NCBI GenBank assembly: GCA_041394905.1
Contig: JAWKHJ010000006.1
Location: forward strand, 1 to 64,000
Source of the DNA: RI-231 sp041394905
Lineage (GTDB): Bacteria > Acidobacteriota > Terriglobia > Bryobacterales > UBA6623
Direction: 5' to 3'
DNA: 64,000 bases
Positions 26,924 to 35,533 of this stretch are shown one piece after another (position 1 is the first letter of the stretch; each line of letters starts with the position of its first letter). Made by a program: the position numbers and the translations under genes. Under the pieces are notes generated by a model that was given only the letters and a program-made list of their open reading frames with translations, ran no database searches and was not told where the DNA came from.

Positions 26924-29232
26924 ATGGAGCAGCGCTGCCCGAACTGCTTCCATGCCGGCGCGACGGACGTTTGTCCGGCGTGCGGCTGGACGGAGAACGC
27001 CGAACGCGAGCCGGACGCACTTCCGCTGGGGACGAAGCTCGGCGATGCGCGACTGGTGGGCGGCGTGCTGCGCCGGACTGCGCGCGGGTTTGTTTACCGC
27101 GGCTGGGACGAGCGTTTGGAGCTCGACCTCGCCATCGAGGAGTACTTTCCGAAAGGGGTCGCGGAGCGCCGCGAGGATGGCTCGGTCGGCCGCGCGCTCG
27201 AGGGCTCCGGCGCGGAGTCGTTTGCCGCCGGCCGGGAGCGCTTCCTCGATGAGAGCCGGCGTTTGATGCAGCTTGGCGCCGCTCCGGGGCTGGCTGCGGT
27301 CGCTGACGTGGTGCAGGAGGCGGGCACGGCCTACCGCGTTACCCGGCTGCTCGACGGCATCTGGCTCGCGGCCTTCCTGGCGCGGAGAAGCGGCGGAATC
27401 ACGCGCGAGCCGGCGCTGCGCATCCTGCGTCCCGTGCTCGATGCGCTGGAAGCGGCCCACGAGGCTGGCGTGACCCATGGCGCGGTTTCGACGGACACGG
27501 TGATGCTCTGCCGCTCCGGCGAAGTGAAGTTGCTCGACTTTACGGGCGATGGGACGCCGGAACAGGACCTGCGCGCTGCCGCCGCGTTGTTCTACCGCCT
27601 GATGACCGGCGAGGCTCTGCCCGACGAAGGACCGCTCGACGCAAAGGGTCTCGAAGGGCTCGAGCGACACGAACGCCAGGCGCTCGAAGGCGTGTTGCGC
27701 GACGCCTCGGGGAAGGGAATCGCGAGCGTCCGGGCGTTCCGTGAAGCGCTCGATGCGCCGCCACCTGTCCAGCCCGTTCCGGTACAGCCCTCTGCGGTGA
27801 GGACGCCTACGCCAGCGCCTGCCGCGGAAACTCCGCCGCCGGATCCGGAGAAGACGCGTCTGCTGGAGCCGGAAGACCTCGAGAAGACGCGTATTCTCAT
27901 GGATCCCAGCGCAGCTGCCGCTCCGGAACCGGACCCGATGCGGACGCGCATCCTCGAGCCGCCGAAGCCTGCGGCGCCCGCTGCACGGGACCAGACGCCT
28001 ACGGTCGTTCTTCCGAAGACGGGGCCGCAACTGGCGCAAATCCCGCAACAGACGCGTAGACCGCCGCTTTCACCTGTGTTTGTAGCGGTAGTCGCATTGT
28101 TAGGGCTCATCGTTTTGGGGCTGTTGGCTTGGCTGCCTTACCGCTATTTTTCCTCTTTGGACGGGCAGCAAGAGGAGCAGCAGACCGAGGCTCAGACGGA
28201 AGAGCAGGCTGAAGCTGCACCGGCCGCCGCGCCGGAACCGGTGCCACCCGATTTGCCCGCGCCGGAGACGCCGGCCCAGCACCTGAGGCCCAGCCGTCCA
28301 CCCCGGCTCCAGCCCGGACTCCGACACCGCGCTCGGCGGGCTTCTCCACCGCCTCAGCCCATGCCACGGGCCGCGCCTCAACCCGCGTCGGCAGGACTCG
28401 ATCCGACGCTGGTTGGCGTGGAGCGCGCACATGTTCTCGAATGGGAAGCCCTACGACTGCATGCTGCGTATCGAAGGCTCGGGAGAGTACTTCATGGCGC
28501 GGGCCGCCCGGGCTGCTGGGCGCGCGAGCAGGGGCGGCTGAGGCTTCCGGCGGCGCTTGGCGCATGTTGGGTCCCGCTGGTGTATTGCGAGAAGGCACAT
28601 ATAACGTGACCGCCGCGGGCTTGCGCTGGCTCGGCGACACGGGTTTTGATTTGCAGTGGACGCGCGGGGCGCAGCAAGGGTCGGCGCCCGCACCGCCGCA
28701 ACCTCCGTCGCCGGAGGAGCGCTACCGGCAATTGCTCGCTGAGGGCGTGCGCGACGCGACTTCGGGGAACGTACAGGCGGCGCAGCAGAAGCTACGCGAG
28801 GCTGCGCGGCTGGCCCCGAACGATCCGGCGCCGCACGCCGCGTTGTTTTCGCTGGCGCTCGAGCGTTTTCGCAACTACTCCGAGGCGTTCGACGAAGGCG
28901 CGAAGGCGATCGAGCTTGGCGGCGAGATCGGGTTCGCGGTGGTGCGCGACGATCCGACGGCGTTAGGTAGGCTGACGCTGTCGCGCAAGGCGGTCAGCTT
29001 TCGTCCGGATCGCGGGGCGGCAGGCTTTACGGTCGCGGTGCGCGACTTGCGGGAAGTCTCGCGCAACCGCGGCGTGATGCGCGGGTTGTTGCGCAACGTG
29101 ACGCCTGGGCGCGATCGCGGGGCGGCGTCGTTCCGCGTGCGGACGGAGGCGCAGCGGTATGACTTTACGCCCCGCAGCGGTGCGCCGGAGGAATCGGATC
29201 TCGTCGTGCGCTTGGTGGAAGCGATGCAGTAG
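26924..29232 (+). CDS. Zinc-ribbon pseudokinase with membrane helix and PH-like tail
   Basis: A four-cysteine ribbon (CPNCFHAGATDVCPACGW, 5-22) leads into a serine/threonine kinase fold. All three catalytic marks are lost: the beta-3 Lys is Glu72 (LAIEEYFPKG), HRD is HGA (185-187, VTHGAVSTD), and DFG is DFT (205-207). A repeated phospho-acceptor-like motif follows: EKTRLLEP, EKTRILMD, MRTRILEP. One helix (VFVAVVALLGLIVLGLLAWL) lies at about 385-405. After shifts near 28270-28560 the C-terminus has helical TPR-like text (VQAAQQKLREAARLAPNDP) and a PH-like end (LTLSRKAVSFRPDRGAAGF). ATG 26924 is chosen over GTG 26912. Confidence 0.75.
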
Positions 29233-29280
29233 ATCTGCGCTATACTCTGCGAAGCCTAGACCGCCTGATTTCGTACCAAA

Positions 29281-31806
29281 ATGGTTCGCTTCAGTCGGGG
29301 GTTAGCCGCCGCTGTCCGGCTGCTCCTGCTCTTTGGCTTCGCGTCGTTCGAAGCATTTCCCCAATTCGTTTTCTCCGGCTCGACGATGCTGCGTGACGAT
29401 GTTCCGTTCGTGGTGCGTGGAGTGGTTTACGCGAACACGCCCATCGGCGCGGCGGGCGGCGACGCCTTTACGGCGTCGAGTTGTCTCTATGCGCGCGACT
29501 TTCCGTTGATCGCGGGATTAGGCGCCAATACGATTCGTACGGAGGCCCGCGTGTCGTCCTCGGACCGGGTGTTTCGGCGCTCGCTCGAGAGCGCGGATCT
29601 GTACTGGATAGCCGGTTTCCCGGTCGCTGAGAACGACCCCCGTATCGTGGACGAGGTCGTCGCCTATGCCGCCGAGTGGGCTGCGGAGCCTCGCCTGCTG
29701 GCGCTATCGATTGATGGGGACGGCACGCAGGAGTTCTTCGAGTTGCTGGCCGAGGCGGCGGCGCGGGTGCACGAAGGGCATCCCGGGCTGCTGGTGACGA
29801 CGACGGCGACGAGGGCGCGCCAGATCGGGGCGTTCGACCGCTCGTCGCAAGATGTTTTGCAGCCGGACTTGGATTTTTGGTCGCTGGCCCTGCCCGGTCG
29901 TGGCGAGCTCCGCCCGGAGGTGCAGGAGGCGCGTCTGAAGACTGCGAAACCGCTGCTGGTCGCCTCTTTCGGTGTGGACGCCTATGACGACTTGGCTGGT
30001 GCGGCGGATCTCGAGGCGCAGGCGCTGTTCGCCGGCCTGTTGGCGGACGAGCTCGATTCGCTGGTCGCCGCCGGCTCGCCGGGCCTGATTGGCGGTCTCT
30101 ATGGCGAGTTTGCCGATCAGTGGCACAAAGGCGGTCCCGATCCGAGCGTGCACGGGGCCGCCGGGGAGGTGGCGGAAGGGTCGCCGGACGGCGTCTGGAA
30201 TCCGGCTTGGGCGGGTTTGTTCGGCTTGACGCGTACTGGAGCGCCCGGCTTAGATGCTTTGCGCGAGAGGCCCTCCTATCAAGAGTTGGCCGAGGTTTGG
30301 GGAGGGCTCGCGCCTGGGGAGCTGACCCTCGATCACGGGCCGTCGATTGCCCAGGACGGCATTCGCAACGCCGCCAGCGGCCAGCCGACGATTGCGCCGG
30401 GCGGCTTGTTTGAGGTTGTAGGCGATGCGCTGTCGGCGCGAACGCTGCAGACTGGCACGCCCGCCGATCTACCTTTCTACCTTGGTGCTACCAGCGTCTG
30501 CCTTGGTGGAGAGGCGAGCCCACTCTACCTGGCGGAGCCGGGGCTGGTGCGCGGCGTGACGCCTTGGAAGGCGCGGGTGGGTACGGAGGAGGCATTGGTG
30601 TTTCGGGCGGGTGCGGCGAGCGTGCCGACGCCGGTCGAGACGCTCGAGGCTTCTCCCGGAATTTTGACCGATGGCGTGTTTCAGCCGGGCTTGCCTTGCC
30701 CGGTGAATGAGGCAAATGGAGTTCCCCCAGGCGCATATCTCGAGGTCTACGGTAGTGGTCTCGGGAACGGCGCGGCGTCGCAAGCAGACGGCGTCGCGCC
30801 GAGCGCTCCGGTGGGCGTGCTGGAGATGCCGACGGCTTGGCTGGGGCCGTACCAGACGCCGGTGCTCTACGCCGGTCTGTTTCCGGGGACGCCGGGGGTT
30901 TACCAGACGAATGTGCGCATCTCGCCTGACGCGGGGCCGGGTCCGGTGGAACTGCGATTGGCGCAAGGCGCGAACTACAGCAATTCGCATCGGCTGCGCG
31001 TGCTCGGTGAGCAGGACTTGCCGGGTGTTGCGTTGGGGTTGCCGGATGTGGCTGAAGTGATCTTGCAGGGCGGCGGTCCCGCGGCGACGGTCCATTTGCC
31101 GCTCGAGGGCTTCAATGGCTTCTGCAGTCTGGTGCGCTTTGAGCTGAGCGGGCTGCCGGCTGGTGTGCGCGCGTCGATTCCGGTCGGATTTCCAGGGCAG
31201 CGGATCCCGCTGACGCTTTGGGCAGAGCAGGGCGCGGCGCGGGTGGAGGAGGCGGCGATCACGGTACGGGCGCTGACGTCGTTGGCGGAGCGGCCAGCGC
31301 AAACGGTGCATGTGAGCGTGCTGCCGGGGCTGGGCGATGTGCGGTTGCGCGTGGTCTCGGGAGGCTGGCTGAGCGGGGTCCCCGGTGCGACGTTCTTGTT
31401 CGAGGATCGCGTGTTGTTGCAAACCAACGGCGGAGGGCCGGGACGGGGTTTTAACTTCCTAACGATCGACCCTTGGACCGGCGTCATCGGCGCGCTACGC
31501 CAGTTCGATACTTGGGGCAGTGAAGAGGCGGTGGCGGCGCTCGAGAGCTATCTGCGCGGGCTCGTGCCCGGGACGCTCGTGCTGGGGGCGATTGCGGATG
31601 ACGCGACGCTCGAGATTACGCCTGAGACGCGGGCGCTGATCGCGGAGAAGCTGGGGGCGGAGCTGATTGATTTCGTGGAATACCAGTGGTCGTGGGCGGT
31701 GATTGCGCGGGTTGGGGCGGCACGTCCGATTGCGGAGGGGATGATGCCGAATGGCACGGTGGTGTTGGACCGGATTGTGAGTTTTCCGTTGGCGGAGATG
31801 GAGTGA
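29281..31806 (+). CDS. Secreted GH-like / TIGR03437 / ILEI-domain fusion
   Basis: 841 residues, intact. After a signal peptide (LLLLFGFASFEAFPQ), residues to about 340 resemble a glycoside hydrolase TIM barrel: VPFVVRGVVYANTPIGAAGG, DFPLIAGLGANTIRTEAR. The middle (about 360-590) is the Solibacter TIGR03437 type: IRNAASGQPTIAPGGLFEVV, PGAYLEVYGSGLG, YAGLFPGTPGVYQTNVRI. The last 130 residues look like the ILEI/FAM3 domain: GRGFNFLTIDPWTGVIGALR, QFDTWGSEEAVAALESYL, LVLGAIADDATLEITPETR. The usual catalytic Glu pair was not located with confidence. A TATACT box at 29241-29246 may drive it. Confidence 0.7.
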   Translation: MVRFSRGLAAAVRLLLLFGFASFEAFPQFVFSGSTMLRDDVPFVVRGVVYANTPIGAAGGDAFTASSCLYARDFPLIAGLGANTIRTEARVSSSDRVFRRSLESADLYWIAGFPVAENDPRIVDEVVAYAAEWAAEPRLLALSIDGDGTQEFFELLAEAAARVHEGHPGLLVTTTATRARQIGAFDRSSQDVLQPDLDFWSLALPGRGELRPEVQEARLKTAKPLLVASFGVDAYDDLAGAADLEAQALFAGLLADELDSLVAAGSPGLIGGLYGEFADQWHKGGPDPSVHGAAGEVAEGSPDGVWNPAWAGLFGLTRTGAPGLDALRERPSYQELAEVWGGLAPGELTLDHGPSIAQDGIRNAASGQPTIAPGGLFEVVGDALSARTLQTGTPADLPFYLGATSVCLGGEASPLYLAEPGLVRGVTPWKARVGTEEALVFRAGAASVPTPVETLEASPGILTDGVFQPGLPCPVNEANGVPPGAYLEVYGSGLGNGAASQADGVAPSAPVGVLEMPTAWLGPYQTPVLYAGLFPGTPGVYQTNVRISPDAGPGPVELRLAQGANYSNSHRLRVLGEQDLPGVALGLPDVAEVILQGGGPAATVHLPLEGFNGFCSLVRFELSGLPAGVRASIPVGFPGQRIPLTLWAEQGAARVEEAAITVRALTSLAERPAQTVHVSVLPGLGDVRLRVVSGGWLSGVPGATFLFEDRVLLQTNGGGPGRGFNFLTIDPWTGVIGALRQFDTWGSEEAVAALESYLRGLVPGTLVLGAIADDATLEITPETRALIAEKLGAELIDFVEYQWSWAVIARVGAARPIAEGMMPNGTVVLDRIVSFPLAEME

Positions 31807-31839
31807 TCCCCGCTACTACTCCCGACCAGCTTCTGATTG

Positions 31840-31878
31840 GAGCGCCTGATTGGTCACCGCTTTCTAGGCGCTCTTTTT
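31840..31878 (+). terminator. Rho-independent terminator of the fusion gene
   Basis: GAGCGCCT (31840-31847) pairs with AGGCGCTC (31866-31873) and TTTTT follows. It overlaps the last codons of the convergent ClC gene, so the stem doubles as coding sequence on the other strand. Confidence 0.75.
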
Positions 31879-33177
31879 GTGCGAATCGGCATCCGGTGTG
31901 ATTCGTCGCCCCTCGAGAGTGAGGTCCCAACCAAGGCCGCGCTTACGCAATTCCGTTTCATACAAGGATTCGCTCCCGAGCGCGCGCGACACCGCCGTCG
32001 CGACCACGGTGACAAGAAGTAGGGGTAACACGATCCCGTAGTCGCCGGACAGTTCGAAGACCATGACTGCGGCGGTGAGTGGTGCATGAATGTTCGCGGC
32101 CGTCGCCGCGGCCATCCCGATCAGGGCGTAGCTGCCAGCGTTCGCACCCGGCAGCAATTGCGCGCAACTCGATCCAAGCGCCGCGCCCACGAACAACATC
32201 GGCGTGAAAATCCCACCTGGTATTCCCGAGGCCACCGAGGTGCTTGTGACGAGCACTTTTGCGGCGCCGAGGACGAGCAGCGTGACGACACTGGTTGGGG
32301 CGTCGAGAATCTCGTTGAGCGGCTCGTAACCATTGCCCACAACTCGGGGGAGCGCGACCGCGACGACTCCAACGACGAGTCCCCCGATCATTGCTCGAAA
32401 CGGCTGAGGTATCACGCGACCCTCAAACCATTGCTCAAGACGCGCCAGGACCCATTTGAACAGGATTGCTACAAGGGCCGCCGCAACGCCGAGCCCGAAG
32501 ACAAACAGGAACTCGGCGTTGGAATCGAGGCCAAAGGACCGCTGGCCGTAGATCGGTCCCGCACCCAAGGTTCCTCGCACGATCGCCGTTGCGCCTACCG
32601 AAGCCGCCATCACGGGAAGCAGCAGTTCGGGCGCGGCGATTCCGGCGATTGATTCGAGGACGAAGAGTACAGCAGCGAACGGCGTGTTGTAAGCCGCTGC
32701 GAACCCCGCCGCGGTTCCTGCTCCCACCAGGACGCGAGTCTCGTTCAACGACACGCCAAGGGCGCGGCCGAAGCGCGCTCCCAGTGTTCCGCCGACCTCG
32801 ATCAACGGCCCCTCTCTTCCGATGGAAACGCCGCCGGCAATGGCAGCCCACGATGACGCGATCCGCGAAACGGTCGTCCGCGGCGAGAACTGGATATTTC
32901 CGAGGGCAATCGCCTCCATGACATTGCTCACGCCCTGGCTCGGAGCGATTCGGAGGCGCGCGATCAGGCCGGCGAGCATCGCTCCGACGATGGGCGGCAG
33001 CGCTCGCAGCCACATGGGGAGAGCCGCAATCGAATCGAGAACGTTGTCTCGTCCGTATACCGCACGATAGACGGCTGTCAGCGAGCTGCGAAAAGCAATC
33101 GCGAAGAGCGCGGCGCCGCCTGCGACAAGGCAGATTGCAAGCAGAAAACGTAGTCGGGGACGAAGGATCGCTTGCAC
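31864..33177 (-). CDS. ClC-type chloride channel or chloride/proton exchanger
   Basis: 437 residues, intact, about ten membrane segments and no CBS domains. The gating motif GREGP is present (GGVSIGREGPLIEVGGTLGA), as are the later filter-forming SGIPGGIFTPMLFVGAALGS and HAPLTAAVMVFELSGDYG. The first filter motif reads SQGVSNVMEAI rather than GSGIP, as in a common bacterial branch. Members either exchange chloride for protons or act as passive channels; the choice cannot be made here. It stands alone between the fusion gene and the RAYT cluster. Confidence 0.9.
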   Translation of the reverse strand: MQAILRPRLRFLLAICLVAGGAALFAIAFRSSLTAVYRAVYGRDNVLDSIAALPMWLRALPPIVGAMLAGLIARLRIAPSQGVSNVMEAIALGNIQFSPRTTVSRIASSWAAIAGGVSIGREGPLIEVGGTLGARFGRALGVSLNETRVLVGAGTAAGFAAAYNTPFAAVLFVLESIAGIAAPELLLPVMAASVGATAIVRGTLGAGPIYGQRSFGLDSNAEFLFVFGLGVAAALVAILFKWVLARLEQWFEGRVIPQPFRAMIGGLVVGVVAVALPRVVGNGYEPLNEILDAPTSVVTLLVLGAAKVLVTSTSVASGIPGGIFTPMLFVGAALGSSCAQLLPGANAGSYALIGMAAATAANIHAPLTAAVMVFELSGDYGIVLPLLLVTVVATAVSRALGSESLYETELRKRGLGWDLTLEGRRITPDADSHKKSA

Positions 33178-33360
33178 GAGCCTCTAATGTCGCACAAGGG
33201 CATCTCACCGGATCGCCGCGGCGCTGCGCGCAGAGTCCCGGCGAATACGTGCAGGCCGTTCAACGCCACGATCAGCGTCCGCGCTTGACCAATGGGAGTC
33301 GAACCGTCAATAAGGAACGGAGCCCGAAAGCACAATCCCGGAAGGGTTCGTCATCGGACA

Positions 33361-33513
33361 CTAGCCGAGGATCGTCAGGCCGTGTTCGCCGGCTTTCGCG
33401 CTCAGAGCTTCGATGTAGAACCGCCGGTCTTCGGCTAGCAGGACGACGTCCTGGCGGTTATTGCCCCGTTGGGTGATGTGGTGTGGAACGCCCTTCGCCA
33501 CCACACGAGCCAT
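33361..33513 (-). pseudogene. RAYT N-terminal fragment
   Basis: Fifty codons remain: MARVVAKGVPHHITQRGNNR, then QDVVLLAEDRRFYIEALSAK, and a stop after LTILG, just where the H-x-H motif should follow. The upstream 150 bases are almost the same as those before the RAYT at 34328-35045. It is a dead remnant of a duplicate. Confidence 0.8.
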
Positions 33514-33568
33514 TCTTGGCACGATGCGTTGTCGTCAGTGTGCCCCAATCCGCTCCGCCTCGCTATTG

Positions 33569-33582
33569 CGAGGCTGTCCCGG
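33569..33582 (-). repeat. REP-like 14-bp repeat, 56 bases before a RAYT start
   Basis: CGAGGCTGTCCCGG. It is identical to 35104-35117 and exactly inverted relative to 34357-34370. Distance to the RAYT fragment start (33513) matches that at 35045/35104. Confidence 0.75.
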
Positions 33583-33635
33583 AATGCCCAAGCTGCCTTC
33601 TACGCAGTGAAGCCTGAATGCCAGCGACGAGCGGC

Positions 33636-34125
33636 CTACTGTGCCTCGGATCGAAGTGCGGCCTCCTCGTATTCCCATAGCTGACGAGCTTCCCGGCTGC
33701 AAGCTCGGAGATAACCGGATCGAGCGGGAGTGGTAGGAGGAACATCTACAGCAACGAGACCCGGCAGGTGTGCTAGTTCGATGAGCATCCCAAAGTTGTT
33801 AACTGGCGGCGCAGGTCCCGAACACGCTCTTCAATAGGGCGATTGTCAGGCGTCTGTCTAAAAGACGATCACTCTCAGCGTCGTGTGTCCTGACGGTCGG
33901 CTCATCGCTCGAAAAAACGTAGCTGATTGTTGATGTCCGGTTCCGCTTCGACAACATCCGCTATGCTCACTCCTCGAACGAAGAACGGCGTATTTTCCAG
34001 TTCGTAAAGATTGCCCCCGATGGGTTTAGCCCACAGATGCTCAAAATCGGCTGGAGGGTAATCACTGTCATCTCGCTCAAGATCAAAATGACCTTCACAA
34101 GATCAGAGTTGGCGCTATTGCTCAT
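33636..34125 (-). CDS. DUF4265 family protein, frameshifted
   Basis: From ATG 34125 (MSNSANSDLVKV) the frame moves once to HFDLERDDSDYPPADFEHLW, AKPIGGNLYELENTPFFVRG and SIADVVEAEPDINNQLRFFE. It moves again to PSGHTTLRVIVF and, further on, LAHLPGLVAVDVPP and ARQLWEYEEAAL before a stop at 33636. The order (Lw-Akpigg, nTPFFvrGvs-DvV, sGHtTlRv, lvAvdvPp, weyeea) is that of DUF4265 proteins, about 150 residues. Its start overlaps the HNH gene end by 11 bases. DUF4265 has no firmly known activity that I can state; the pairing with an HNH domain suggests an immunity role. Confidence 0.6.
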
Positions 34126-34322
34126 GTGGCAGCTTATCCCTTTTCACCGTTGAATTGCATATCCGACAAAGAACCTGACCGTTGGTCGGATCACCATTGC
34201 CACCCCTGGACTGTGGGTGAATATGATCAACCGCTGTCTCATTGCCTGGAGGCTTTACCCTTCCGGCTCTGCTGCGCCGGGACGGTATTCGTCCCGCACA
34301 TTTCGCACACTGTTCGTCCCAT
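34115..34322 (-). pseudogene. HNH nuclease C-terminal domain (toxin-like), truncated and shifted
   Basis: From 34322 one frame reads GRTVCEMCGTNTVPAQQSRK, then a one-base shift near 34235 gives NETAVDHIHPQSRGGNGDPT and NGQVLCRICN. This is a complete HNH metal site: two CxxC pairs, the D-H of the active site and the Asn/His region. The spacing and the TVPAQQS-type lead match C-terminal HNH domains of polymorphic (Rhs-type) toxins. No N-terminal toxin body is present: the RAYT end abuts it at 34328. It overlaps the DUF4265 start. Confidence 0.55.
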
Positions 34323-34327
34323 GAGCT

Positions 34328-35045
34328 TCAGCGTTCGCAGCCTTCACTTCGGAGATCCGGGACAGCCTCGGAACTTGTCACGCTGTCGCCCCTCGCGACG
34401 TGCGGCTGCTTTGGGCCGGGCTGCTGGGGACGCAGCGACTGTCCTGCGTGCTTCTCCATGCGGGCGACAAACGATTCGTCTCCAAAAGGGCGTCCGGCGT
34501 AGGTGGCTTGGCGCAGGGGCCTTGCAGCGGCCATTGTCCTGCCAAGTTTGCAGGCGTTCACCCAGTCCGCCGTCACGGCGGTGTCGTCCCACGCCCAGCC
34601 ATCCAGCAGGCGGTCCGGGGCTCCTGCGTGGCCTCGCGCGCTCGACCAGTCATACCTTCGGCGCGGCGCGCCAGCCCCGCCCGGACTGGATTGAGATCCA
34701 CGTAGACCAATGCCGTCGCCAGGTGCGATCGGCCTAACGCGCTGGAATAAAAGCGGTTTTGCCAGAGATGACCGCTGCGCTGATAGCGTCGGTTGAACCA
34801 CCGCGCATAGCTGCCGTGCGTCCGGCCAAGCGCCACGGCCAGGGCGTCGCGTTGCCTGGGAACCGCGATCAGGTGAACGTGATTTGTCATCAGGCAGTAC
34901 CCCAGCAGGCTTACGCCGTGGTCCCGTCATTTCGTCCGTAGAGTCTCGAGATAGTATCGCCGGTCTTCGGCTAGCAGGAAGACGTCTTGACGATTGCCTG
35001 CTGGGTGATGTGGTGTGGAACGCCCTCCGCCACCACACGAGCCAT
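34328..35045 (-). pseudogene. RAYT transposase, second degraded copy
   Basis: Start MARVVAEGVPHHITQ at 35045. Frames then give FLLAEDRRYYLETLRTK, SLLGYCLMTNHVHLIAVPRQ (H-x-H intact), YARWFNRRYQRSGHLWQNRF and TALVYVDLNPVRAGLARRAE, ending with YDWSSARGHAGAPDRLLDGW. Three shifts occur (near 35000, 34915 and 34650). The last codons run through the REP at 34357-34370, so the repeat supplies the C-terminus. Whether it is truly dead depends on whether the shifts are sequencing errors. Confidence 0.75.
34357..34370 (+). repeat. REP-like 14-bp repeat, inverted copy inside RAYT 2 end
   Basis: CCGGGACAGCCTCG, the exact reverse complement of 33569-33582 and 35104-35117. With 33569 it brackets the HNH-DUF4265 block; with 35104 it brackets RAYT copy 2. 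Confidence 0.75.
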
Positions 35046-35103
35046 TCTTGGCACGATGCGTCGTCGTCAGTATGCCACATCGCATCGCCCCCGCGGCCCA
35101 TTG

Positions 35104-35117
35104 CGAGGCTGTCCCGG
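35104..35117 (-). repeat. REP-like 14-bp repeat, 59 bases before RAYT 2
   Basis: CGAGGCTGTCCCGG. It runs directly into the short tandem repeats at 35113-35163. Confidence 0.75.
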
Positions 35118-35163
35118 ATCTCCTCGATCTCCCCGGATCTCCCGGATCTCCCCCGGATCTGCC
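35113..35163. repeat. Short tandem repeat, unit GGATCTCCC
   Basis: The unit GGATCTCC(C/T) recurs four to five times with one-base length changes between units (GGATCTCCT, GATCTCCCC, GGATCTCCC, GGATCTCCCCC, GGATCTGCC). Slippage-type repeat next to a REP element. Confidence 0.7.
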
Positions 35164-35533
35164 AAGAGGAGGACGAGGGAGGCGGGACATGGCGGGGTTA
35201 TTGTGGCATGGGTGGAAGAGGGGCGGGGTAGCGGCTGTCGGCTGGTCTTCGACGCGGCCTGAAGCGTCGCCAAACCACAACAGGGACCTCGATCAGCACC
35301 CTCCAGTACGGCACGCAGCGGCGGTTGGAGTACTCCAGCCATATCGATCTGTATCCCTGGCTTTGGAATCTGGTCAGACGGGCCGTACGGCAAGTCGGCT
35401 CTAGAGTGCCGAATCACGGAGACGGGAAAGGTGTCGATTCCGGCGGGGACGGGCGAGATGTCTTGCGAAAACGTGCAATTGCCCTGTTGAGTCGAACTTA
35501 GCAACTAGTGACAGTCAGCCGAATCGTTCCTCT
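35164..35533. other. Gene-free spacer between RAYT 2 and RAYT 3
   Basis: No frame gives family-like text on either strand, and I see no hairpin with a T-run. Probably the far flank of one of the RAYT insertions. Confidence 0.4.

Noticed and set aside
35113..35163. CRISPR array
   Set aside because: The units are only about nine bases, directly abutting and without spacers.
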